A stretch of DNA of 64,000 nt from Deltaproteobacteria bacterium (GTDB lineage Bacteria; Myxococcota; Kuafuiibacteriia; Kuafuiibacteriales; Kuafuiibacteriaceae): the NCBI GenBank assembly GCA_016703535.1, contig JADJBV010000001.1:2532001-2596000 (forward strand), read 5' to 3'. Numbering within the stretch: position 1 is the stretch's first letter; each line of letters begins with the position of its first letter. The position numbers and the translations under genes were made by a program. Below are positions 26,709 to 34,068 of the stretch, piece after piece. The notes under the pieces were generated by a model. That model was not told where the DNA came from. It saw only the letters and a program-made list of their open reading frames with translations, and did not search any database.

Positions 26709-28341
26709 ACGCGCCACCCCCTGCCCCTTCCAGGGCCAGCGGATCGATCGGCACGTTGACGCAGGTGACGGTCTCCATGGCCATCGCCTTCTTGATGGTG
26801 CCGGCCAAGGCCTGCGGATCTTCCACGTGGTAGCCGACCCCGCCCATCGCCTCCACGATCTTGTCGTAGCGGGTCGGCGACAAGAGGGTGCCCACCGCCC
26901 GATCGTGGCCGTAAAGCGCCTTCTGGGGCAGCCAGATCTGACCCCAGGCCGCGTCGTTGCCGACCACCACGGTCACCGGGCAGTTGAAGCGCAGGCAGGT
27001 GTCGTAGTCGAAGCCGTTGAGCCCGAAGGAGCCGTCGCCCTGAACCACCAGGACCTTCCGCTCCGGGTAGAGCAACTTGGCCGCCAGCGCAAAGGGCGCG
27101 CCGACGCCAAGGCACCCGAAGGGCCCGGGATCGAGCCAGGTGCCGGGGAGCTTGCGGTCCACCACCTTGGCGGTCACCGACACGATGTTGCCGCCGTCGG
27201 CCACGATGATCGTGTCGTCTTCGAGCGCGTCGGCCACCCCTCGGGCGAAGGCGAAGTGGCTCATGGGCATGCCGTGCTGCAGCTCCCTCGCCCGCTGCTT
27301 CTCCAGGGACGACACCTCGATGGCTCGCAAGCGATCGCGCCAGCCCCCGTGTTTGGCGGGCCGGGCGTGGTGCAGGACCTGAGTCAAGACGCTCTTGGCG
27401 TCGCCGATCAGCGGGATCTGGATGTCCCGGTTGCGGCCCAACTCCGAGCCGTCGGTGTCGATGGCCGCGACCACCGCGGTGCCCGACAGGGTCGCCTCGT
27501 TGCCGTAGCCCAAGCGAAAGTCGAGGGGGGTGCCCACGAACAAGACCGCGTCGCACTCGAGGAGCGCCTCGCGCCGGGACTTCACGAAGACGTGAGGATC
27601 GGCGACGTCGAAGCAGCTCCTGGCCATGCCGTTGAAGTAGAGCGGCAGGTCCAGCTTGCGGGCCAACTCCAGGGCCTCTTCGTGGGCCTGATCCCAGTGG
27701 ATGCTGTTGCCGACCATCAACACCGGCCGTTCGGCCTCGGCCAAGCGGGTGGCCGCCGCCGCCGCCAACTCGGGGTCCGCCAAACGCCGGCCTTTGGGGC
27801 GATAACTGCGAGGGATGGTGACCCGCTCTTCGTCGACGTTTTCGCTCAAGATGTCCCAGGGGATCTCGAGGAAAGCCGGCCCGGGGCGCCCGGTGGTCAT
27901 GGCCCGGATCGCCGAGGCCACGTAGGCCGGGATCAACTCGGCCCGCTCCACCCGCTGGGACAACTTGGTGATCGGCCGCAGCAACGCGACCTGTTCGGTC
28001 TCCTGCAGCGCACCCTTGGTGGCCAAGGCCTGAGGGGCCGCGCCGCCGATCAACAACACCGGCGACTCGGCGGCCTTGGCGTTGGCGATGCCGGTGACCG
28101 CGTCGGTGACGCCCGGGCCTGCGGTCACCACCGCCACCCCGATGCCCCGTCGCAGCCGAGCGTAAGCGTCCGCGGCGTGGGCCGCCGCTTGTTCGTGGCG
28201 GGTGTCGATCACCTGGATCCCTTCGTCCAGGCAGCCGTCGTAGACCGGGGCCACGTGCAGCCCCGACAAGGTGAAGATGTGCTTCACCCCTTCGGCCTTG
28301 AGCATCTTCGCGAGCAAACGCCCGCCCATCACGAATCCCAT
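26698..28341 (-). CDS. Thiamine-diphosphate-dependent enzyme (acetolactate synthase / 2-hydroxyacyl-CoA lyase type)
   Basis: A 547-residue protein with the three-domain layout of the acetolactate synthase superfamily. The N-terminal domain has the catalytic Glu50 in DTRHEQAAAHAADAYAR and GPGVTDAV; the middle domain contains GTPLDFRLG; the C-terminal domain has the ThDP/Mg motif from GDGSFGLN to GNDAAW (about 437-466). It lacks an obvious neighbouring small regulatory subunit (ilvN/ilvH), so it is probably not the biosynthetic ilvB product. 2-hydroxyacyl-CoA lyase, oxalyl-CoA decarboxylase or a related lyase are alternatives. It begins 12 bp after the cyclase gene. Confidence 0.88.
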   Translation of the reverse strand: MGFVMGGRLLAKMLKAEGVKHIFTLSGLHVAPVYDGCLDEGIQVIDTRHEQAAAHAADAYARLRRGIGVAVVTAGPGVTDAVTGIANAKAAESPVLLIGGAAPQALATKGALQETEQVALLRPITKLSQRVERAELIPAYVASAIRAMTTGRPGPAFLEIPWDILSENVDEERVTIPRSYRPKGRRLADPELAAAAATRLAEAERPVLMVGNSIHWDQAHEEALELARKLDLPLYFNGMARSCFDVADPHVFVKSRREALLECDAVLFVGTPLDFRLGYGNEATLSGTAVVAAIDTDGSELGRNRDIQIPLIGDAKSVLTQVLHHARPAKHGGWRDRLRAIEVSSLEKQRARELQHGMPMSHFAFARGVADALEDDTIIVADGGNIVSVTAKVVDRKLPGTWLDPGPFGCLGVGAPFALAAKLLYPERKVLVVQGDGSFGLNGFDYDTCLRFNCPVTVVVGNDAAWGQIWLPQKALYGHDRAVGTLLSPTRYDKIVEAMGGVGYHVEDPQALAGTIKKAMAMETVTCVNVPIDPLALEGAGGGAYAI

Positions 28342-28353
28342 CTTGGCTGTCTC

Positions 28354-28986
28354 CTATCTCAACATCACCGCGTAGTGCTCGAGCTCCACTTGACCGGCCT
28401 CCACGATGCGAGGGCCGTCCACGCGGTACGAGCGAAAGTCGAAGTTGGCCGCCGTCGCCTCTTGCCAGGCCTTGGGACCGACCAGCAGCTCTCCTTTGGA
28501 GGCCACGTCTTCCCCGAGCTTGAAGGCCACGTTCACCGGATCCCCGAAGGCGTCGTCGTTGAGGCGGATCAAGGTGCCCGACTCGACCCCGATGCACATG
28601 CCGATCTGATCGTCGAGCTCCAGGTGTTGATTGGCCAGGTGGGTGACCCGCAACATCTCCAACCCGGCGCCGATGGCCTGGACCGCGTTCGGGAAGATCA
28701 CGATCAGATCGTCGGCCTCGTGTTTCATCAACGAACCGCCGAACTGAGGGATCACCGGCAGGCACAACCGCTCACAACGCCGGAACACCGCCAAGAAGTG
28801 CAGGATCCCGTGTTTTTTGGTGAGCCGCGTGAAGCCGGACAGATCGGTCACCAAGATGGCCGCCTTTTGCCCGCACTCTTCCCAGATCCGTTGATCGAAG
28901 GTCTGGCGCGAGAGGGGGTCGTCCCCCCGGTGATCGAGGGCCTCGAGGAGCGAGGCGACGGTGGTGATCCGGCCCGACTGGCTCAC
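28354..28986 (-). CDS. Class III adenylate/guanylate cyclase-domain protein
   Basis: A 210-residue stand-alone cyclase domain. LVTDLSGFT has the first metal-binding Asp, MKHEADDLIVIF the substrate-region Lys and second Asp, and GDPVNVAFKL the conserved Asn. Two departures from typical enzymes stand out: the transition-state Arg four residues after the Asn is Lys, and the usual GD before the second metal site is AD, so activity may be weak or altered. The GTG at 28986 lies one base after AGGAGG, unusually close; an ATG at 29055 would overlap the upstream gene. It lies between the C45 hydrolase and the ThDP enzyme genes. Confidence 0.8.
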   Translation of the reverse strand: MSQSGRITTVASLLEALDHRGDDPLSRQTFDQRIWEECGQKAAILVTDLSGFTRLTKKHGILHFLAVFRRCERLCLPVIPQFGGSLMKHEADDLIVIFPNAVQAIGAGLEMLRVTHLANQHLELDDQIGMCIGVESGTLIRLNDDAFGDPVNVAFKLGEDVASKGELLVGPKAWQEATAANFDFRSYRVDGPRIVEAGQVELEHYAVMLR

Positions 28987-28999
28987 GCCTCCTGGTCTC

Positions 29000-30112
29000 T
29001 CACGGCAGCTTTCCGATGGGAACCTCGATCCAGGTCCCTTCGCAGGCCGGCCCATGGACGGCCCACACCTTGCCCACGCCGGGCCCCAAGATCATGGCTC
29101 CGTTGGAGGTGATGCCCCCGAAATCATGGCGGCAAATCGAGTTGTTGCCGCCGTGGTGATCGGCCAAGGCGGCCTTTAGATCGGCGACGGTCCGGCCCGG
29201 GTGCGACAACAACTCCGGGAGGCGGCGTTGCCGGGCGGTGGTGGAGGCGACCGGAGTGCCTTGGGCCTCGAGGGGCAGGTTGCAGGCCTCGAGCACGTGA
29301 TTGCAGTGCACGTAGGGTGCGCCGGCCAAGGGCACGGTGGAGTGGACGGTGGCCGAACACTCGACGCCGGCCCCCTCACCCCGGTGATCGAGGAGGTAAT
29401 AGTAGTGGGCGCCGGCCCGGGGGGCGTTCTCGACCGCGCTGATCGCCGCGTCCAAGTGTTCTTCTTCGAGGGCTCGGTGGATCACGTCCAGGTAGGCCAC
29501 GCCGGCCCGGGCGTCGGTGGTGCGCAGGTTGGTGGTGCCGATGGCGACCCCCGCCTCGTTTTGTCCGATCAGGCTCAAGCAACCATCGGTGGTGAGGGCC
29601 ACCGTCCGGGGGCGGCCTTTGGGCGTGCGCTCCACCAACAACACGTGGGGCAAGTTGTCGGTCGCCAGGTCCCAAGTCTGACCGGCGTAGGCCTGACCAT
29701 CTTGGCTTTGGGCTTCGGGGAGGAGGAAGGAGCTGCAACCTTCACCGTCGGGCTCGGGGATCGGGCGAAACAAGCTGGGATCACCGTAGGCCGCCACGTC
29801 CCGCAGATCGGTCAAGGCGTTCATGGTCCAGATCTTGAGCAGGCCCAACTCCGAACCCCGGCCGATCCCATCCAACTCTTCGTAGCCCCGAGGGCTGTAT
29901 TCGCCGACGAAGGGCAAACAACGCCGAGAGATCGAGAGCAAGGCCTCTTCGCCGATGGTGCGCCCGCCGTATTCTTTGGCTTGGGCCAAGGCGTTTTTGA
30001 TCCGGGCCGCGTAGAGCCGCTCGATCTGGGGGCGGAGGGCCTCACCAAACTGGTACCCCATCTCGGCGGGGGTCCCGGTCAAGGAGAGGCGGCGGATCGG
30101 GGGCCGGGCCAT
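29000..30112 (-). CDS. C45 peptidase / acyl-CoA:6-aminopenicillanate acyltransferase-like Ntn hydrolase
   Basis: A 370-residue protein of the acyl-coenzyme A:6-APA acyltransferase (peptidase C45) family. The expected autocatalytic cleavage site is GEGCSSF with Cys126 as the new N-terminal nucleophile. Downstream features fit the fold: GQTWDL, TTDGCLSLIGQNEAGVAIG and the CNHVLE stretch. Substrates of bacterial members are usually N-acyl amides or peptides. No signal peptide is present. It heads the metabolic minus-strand series (cyclase, ThDP enzyme, cysteine hydrolase). The gap to the next upstream gene is only about 30 bp. Confidence 0.85.
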   Translation of the reverse strand: MARPPIRRLSLTGTPAEMGYQFGEALRPQIERLYAARIKNALAQAKEYGGRTIGEEALLSISRRCLPFVGEYSPRGYEELDGIGRGSELGLLKIWTMNALTDLRDVAAYGDPSLFRPIPEPDGEGCSSFLLPEAQSQDGQAYAGQTWDLATDNLPHVLLVERTPKGRPRTVALTTDGCLSLIGQNEAGVAIGTTNLRTTDARAGVAYLDVIHRALEEEHLDAAISAVENAPRAGAHYYYLLDHRGEGAGVECSATVHSTVPLAGAPYVHCNHVLEACNLPLEAQGTPVASTTARQRRLPELLSHPGRTVADLKAALADHHGGNNSICRHDFGGITSNGAMILGPGVGKVWAVHGPACEGTWIEVPIGKLP

Positions 30113-30142
30113 GGCCCTATCCTTTCACCCTGGCGCGCGGAT

Positions 30143-30913
30143 TTAAAGGACCAGGAGGAGCAGGCCCAGGCCCAGCCCGAAGCTGAGCGGGGAATAGAGG
30201 CGATCGTCCCAGGTCGAAAAGCGCGTGCCGCGACGACGTTTGAGCACCCCGACGTCCCGCAGATCACCGACGGTGCGCAACAAAAACACCAGGGCCGCGG
30301 CGGCGCCCAAATACGGGAGCGCCGGCTGGACCACGCTGGGGACTACGGCTACGCCCGGCACCAAAGACCACGCCAACGCCGATAGGCCAAACAGCGCCAG
30401 CGCCACCCCAAAAGTGAGGACCGGCCCCGGACGGAAGCGGGGCCGCCCCTCGTGCTCCGGCACGGCCGCGGCCAGGCCGAAGCGCCCGCCCAAGGCCCAA
30501 TAGACGTGGAGGGCGCCCAGGCCAAAAGCGATCACCGCGATCCCACCGCCCACACCTTGGCGCAGAGACAGGTTCGGGGGCGCCTCGGCCATGGCGGCGG
30601 CGAAGGCCCCGAACAGGAAGACCGGCCACGCCAGGTGTTGGCCCCGAGACGCGAAGGCCGCGACCAGCCCCGAGGCCAAACACAGCAGGCCCGCCACCAC
30701 CGTGCCCCGCCCACCAGACCAGGCCAAGGCCGCCAGCGCCACCCAGGCCAGGCTGGTCAGGTGCCAAGCGAAGTGGTGGGTGCGCTGGGCAAAATTGCGG
30801 CCCAAGGGGTGGCCGCGAAACACGTCGTGTTGGTGGAGCGGCCGGAGCAAGAGCCACTCCCCCAACCCCGAGTGGAGCAATGCGACCAAAACCAAGGCCA
30901 ACGCGGTTCCCAT
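30143..30913 (-). CDS. DUF3995-like polytopic membrane protein
   Basis: A 256-residue integral membrane protein with about seven hydrophobic helices. The second half carries LGALHVYWALGGRFG with a short following AAVPE, the signature of DUF3995 proteins, and a late GLSALAWSL segment. Function is unknown. It is divergent from a TetR regulator, and its ATG lies inside one of the twin operator-like palindromes, so it is very probably the regulator's target. An efflux or stress-response role is possible but not shown. Confidence 0.8.
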   Translation of the reverse strand: MGTALALVLVALLHSGLGEWLLLRPLHQHDVFRGHPLGRNFAQRTHHFAWHLTSLAWVALAALAWSGGRGTVVAGLLCLASGLVAAFASRGQHLAWPVFLFGAFAAAMAEAPPNLSLRQGVGGGIAVIAFGLGALHVYWALGGRFGLAAAVPEHEGRPRFRPGPVLTFGVALALFGLSALAWSLVPGVAVVPSVVQPALPYLGAAAALVFLLRTVGDLRDVGVLKRRRGTRFSTWDDRLYSPLSFGLGLGLLLLVL

Positions 30914-30926
30914 ACGGTTGCGTATG
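30911..30926. promoter_or_regulatory. Operator-like palindrome over the DUF3995 start codon
   Basis: A perfect inverted repeat with 6-bp arms and a 4-bp spacer, CATACG GTTG CGTATG. It includes the start codon of the minus-strand membrane-protein gene. A near-identical copy lies 44 bp away at 30956-30969. Confidence 0.6.
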
Positions 30927-30940
30927 GTCGTAGCCTGGGG

Positions 30941-30956
30941 TTGACCTCCCGGTCAA
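30941..30956. promoter_or_regulatory. Operator-like palindrome TTGACC-N4-GGTCAA
   Basis: A perfect 6-bp-arm inverted repeat with a 4-bp spacer midway between the two ATACG-type sites. Sites of this form are common TetR/AcrR operators. TTGACC could also serve as the -35 element of the regulator gene. Confidence 0.55.
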
Positions 30957-30969
30957 TACGGTGGCGTAT
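30956..30969. promoter_or_regulatory. Operator-like palindrome over the tetR start codon
   Basis: ATACG GTGG CGTAT: the same 5-bp arms as the site at 30912-30925 with one base changed in the spacer. It overlaps the ATG of the regulator gene at 30968, which suggests autorepression. Confidence 0.6.
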
Positions 30970-31519
30970 GGTGGTCATGGTCGGGAAGTTGGAGTGGATC
31001 GACGCGGGGCTTTCGGCCCTGGTGGACGGAGGCCCGGAGGCGGTCCGGGTGGAGCCGGTGGCCAAGGCGCTGAAGGTCACCAAGGGCAGCTTTTATTGGC
31101 ACTTCGCCGATCGCCCGGCCTGGTTGGCCGCGATAAGGGCACGCTGGGAGCAGATCGCCACCCAAGCGGTCATCGATCGGGTGGAGCGGGCCGGCCCCGA
31201 CCCCCAAGGTCGCCTGGAGACCCTCTTCACCTTCACCACCCGCCACCACCCGGGGCACGTCTTGGAGGCCGCGATCCGGGCCTGGAGCCTCACCGATCCC
31301 AAAACCCGGGCGGTGACCCGGCGCATCGACAAGAAGCGGCTGGGTTACGTGCGAGATCTGTTGGTGGGGCTCGGCCACTCGCCGGCCCAGGCCCAACTGC
31401 GGGCCCAGATCCTCTACCTGGCGTTGCTCGGTGAGATGAGCCTGGTGGCCCACGGCGGTCGGGCCAGCCCGCCCCCGGTTTTTCAGACCTTGTTGGCCTT
31501 GGCCACTCGCCGTTCTTGA
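30968..31519 (+). CDS. TetR family transcriptional regulator
   Basis: A 183-residue regulator. The N-terminal helix-turn-helix runs from about residue 10 to 55 and has the family recognition helix VTKGSFYWHF. The C-terminal ligand domain is short and contains a TRHHPGHVLEAAIRAW segment. ATG at 30968 is preferred, with a second ATG at 30977. It is divergent from the DUF3995 gene, and the 54-bp gap between them holds three palindromes, two over the start codons. TetR proteins usually repress such a neighbour until a small ligand binds. Confidence 0.88.
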   Translation: MVVMVGKLEWIDAGLSALVDGGPEAVRVEPVAKALKVTKGSFYWHFADRPAWLAAIRARWEQIATQAVIDRVERAGPDPQGRLETLFTFTTRHHPGHVLEAAIRAWSLTDPKTRAVTRRIDKKRLGYVRDLLVGLGHSPAQAQLRAQILYLALLGEMSLVAHGGRASPPPVFQTLLALATRRS

Positions 31520-31532
31520 GGGCGGCGGCCGA

Positions 31533-34022
31533 TCAGAAGCTGTTGCCGATGCTGAACTCGAACAAGGGCCCCGGATCGTCGGCGCCCAGGTTGAGGCGGG
31601 CCGGACGGCGGATCAACGGAATGCCCCACTCGAAGCGGAGCGGGCCGATCGGCGAAAACCAACGGAAGCCGAAGCCCACCGACCAAAAGAGGCCCAGGGG
31701 CAGGTCGCCGTAGTTGAAGGTGTTGCCTTCGATCTGCGGGGTGCGGACCTTGTCGCCCAAGTAGAAGAAGGCCTCGTCTTCGGCGTAGACGTTGCCGGCG
31801 TCCATGAACAACACGCCCCGGATGCCGACCGCCTCGAAGATCGGGAACTCGATCTCGAAGTTGGCCAGGAACTCCTTGTTGCCGCCCTCCACGAAGAGGA
31901 AGGAGTCGGAGTAGGGATCGAGCAGCCGGAAGCCGCGCTGATTTTTGGTGGCGCGCCGCTCCGGGCCGATGGTGAAGGGGATGTAGCCACGGATGGTGTT
32001 GATGCCACCCATGATGAACTTCTCCGACGGCGACAGGCCCTGCTCGGAGCTGGTGTGGAGGTAACCGACCCGCAGCGACAACTTGGCGATGAAGCCCAGG
32101 ACCAGGGGCCGATAAAACCGTGAGAAGGCCCGATACCTTTCGAAGGTCCGAGTGTCGGAGGCGCCGAGCCACGTGGTGGAGAGCTCAGCCGAAGCCGAGT
32201 GGAACATGCCGCTGGTCGGGAAGAGCCGGTTGTCCCGGGTGTCGTAGGTCAAGGTGCCCCGCAACGAGGAGATGCGCCCCTGGTTGTTGAGGGCGGCGAA
32301 GGCCGGCTGGTTGCTGAGCACCCCGGCGCCTTCGCTCCGGACGAACTCCAAGTTGTAGGTCAAGAAGACCCGGATGTCGTCGGTGAGCGGGTGCCCGAAG
32401 GTGAGGTCACCGCCCGAAGAAGACCGGAGGAACGAGCGGAACTGGGTTTCAGTGTTGAAGGCGTTGAAGCTGAAGGTCCAGAGCGTGTCGTAAAAATAAG
32501 GCTCGGTGAAGCGCAGCTGAAACAGCTGCCGAAGTGAGCTGATCTGGGCCGACAAGGAGATGGACTGGCCGCGGCCCAGGAAGTTGTCTTGGGCGATCTG
32601 GGCGGTGGCGATGAAGTTTTCGGCCGAAGAAAAGCCAGCGCCGACCTGGAAGGTGCCGGTCGCCTTCTCTTTGATCTCCACGTCGACGATCTGCAAGTTG
32701 TCTTGCGAACCGCGACGGGTCTTGAGCTCGACCTTTTCGAAGTAGCCCAGGGCGTTGACCAACCGCCGCGACAGCTCGCGCTGGGAGGCCGAGGTCAACT
32801 CACCTTCGTAGATCCGCAGCTCTCGCCGGATCACCTTGTCCCGGGTCTTGGTGTTGCCGACCACGTTGATCCGTTCGTAGAAGACCTTTTCGCCCTTCTG
32901 CACGTCGAAGGTGATGTCGATCAGCTTGGTCTCGGAGTGGATGGCGGTGACCGGCGTGATGTTGGCGTAGGCGAAGCCGTCGTCTTCCCAGCGGGTCTTG
33001 AGGGACAACAGGTCGTTGCCCAACTTGGTGCGGTTGAAGATCTCGGCCTCTTCGATGGTGGTCAACTCGGCCAACTTCTCTTTGGTGTCGAGGAGGTCAC
33101 CCGAGAAGTCGATCTTGCCCACCGAATACTGATCACCCTCTTCGATGCGGATGGTGATGTAGATGTACTTGCGATCCGGCGAGATCTCGATGTCGGGCGT
33201 GTCGACCCGGACGTTGATGTAGCCGTTGTCGAAGTAGTGGCTGGTGATCCGCAGGATGTCGACCTGGAAGGCGTCCTTCCGGTAGGTGCCAGCGCCGGTC
33301 AGGAAGCTGATCAAGCTGCCTTCTTGGGTGACCAAGCCGGTCTTCAGGACCTCACTGGCCAAGTGGCGATTGCCGACGAAGCGGATGGCCCGGACCTCGA
33401 CCTTGGCGTTCTCCAAGATGTCGAAGACCACCACCACTTCGTTGTCGCCGGCCGACTCGACCTTGGAGGTGACCTCGGCCAGGTAGAAGCCTTTTTCGTT
33501 GTAGAGGTCTTTGATCTTCTGGACGTTCTTCTTGATCTTGGCGTCGGACAGGATGGTGAAGGGGCGGATATCCACCACCTCTTTGACGTCGTCGTTGCTG
33601 ATCTCGTCGTTGCCCCGGACCTCGACCCGCTTCACCGCGGGCTTCTCTTTGACGACGAACAACAGGCGCAAGCCACCGCGTTGGCCAGGCAGCTGAAAGG
33701 CCTGGGCGTCCTCGAAGTAGCCCATGCCGTAGATGGCCTTGAGGTCTTCGACCACCCCCTCCCGCTTGAAGGCCCGCCCCTCTCGATTGGTCAACACCAG
33801 CCGGACCGCCGCGGCCTCGACCCGCCGCAACCCCTCGAAGTCGATGCGTTCGATCACCCCGGCGGCGGTGCTGGCGGTGGTCCCGGTGTCGGTTTGGGCC
33901 CAGGCCGACGACCCGAGGCACAAGCCGCACGCCAGGAAGAGGAGCCGAGCCAGGCAAAAGAGACGGCGGACGCCGGTCGCCAAACCGGGGCGCCTATAAC
34001 AGGAAGACGAGCGCAAAGGCAC
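31533..34022 (-). CDS. bamA: Outer membrane protein assembly factor BamA
   Basis: An 829-residue Omp85 protein. A signal peptide (cleavage near SSAWAQ, about 42) is followed by five POTRA-type repeats (about 55-470), recognised by segments such as IDFEGLRRVEA, VEVRGNDEIS, IRFVGNRHL, IDFSGDLLD and INVVGNTKTRD. The C-terminal barrel has the conserved loop-6 motif as TIRGY and the Omp85 ending with GPLRFEWG and a terminal Phe. BamA inserts beta-barrel proteins into the outer membrane, and this copy would handle the GltH-type barrels. The start is a GTG at 34022; a TTG at 33983 is possible. No skp or lpxD gene follows, unlike many genomes. Confidence 0.93.
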   Translation of the reverse strand: MPLRSSSCYRRPGLATGVRRLFCLARLLFLACGLCLGSSAWAQTDTGTTASTAAGVIERIDFEGLRRVEAAAVRLVLTNREGRAFKREGVVEDLKAIYGMGYFEDAQAFQLPGQRGGLRLLFVVKEKPAVKRVEVRGNDEISNDDVKEVVDIRPFTILSDAKIKKNVQKIKDLYNEKGFYLAEVTSKVESAGDNEVVVVFDILENAKVEVRAIRFVGNRHLASEVLKTGLVTQEGSLISFLTGAGTYRKDAFQVDILRITSHYFDNGYINVRVDTPDIEISPDRKYIYITIRIEEGDQYSVGKIDFSGDLLDTKEKLAELTTIEEAEIFNRTKLGNDLLSLKTRWEDDGFAYANITPVTAIHSETKLIDITFDVQKGEKVFYERINVVGNTKTRDKVIRRELRIYEGELTSASQRELSRRLVNALGYFEKVELKTRRGSQDNLQIVDVEIKEKATGTFQVGAGFSSAENFIATAQIAQDNFLGRGQSISLSAQISSLRQLFQLRFTEPYFYDTLWTFSFNAFNTETQFRSFLRSSSGGDLTFGHPLTDDIRVFLTYNLEFVRSEGAGVLSNQPAFAALNNQGRISSLRGTLTYDTRDNRLFPTSGMFHSASAELSTTWLGASDTRTFERYRAFSRFYRPLVLGFIAKLSLRVGYLHTSSEQGLSPSEKFIMGGINTIRGYIPFTIGPERRATKNQRGFRLLDPYSDSFLFVEGGNKEFLANFEIEFPIFEAVGIRGVLFMDAGNVYAEDEAFFYLGDKVRTPQIEGNTFNYGDLPLGLFWSVGFGFRWFSPIGPLRFEWGIPLIRRPARLNLGADDPGPLFEFSIGNSF

Positions 34023-34068
34023 GGAAAATCGGTGCCTTTGCCGGCGGTCACTGGATGTCCGAGGGTTC

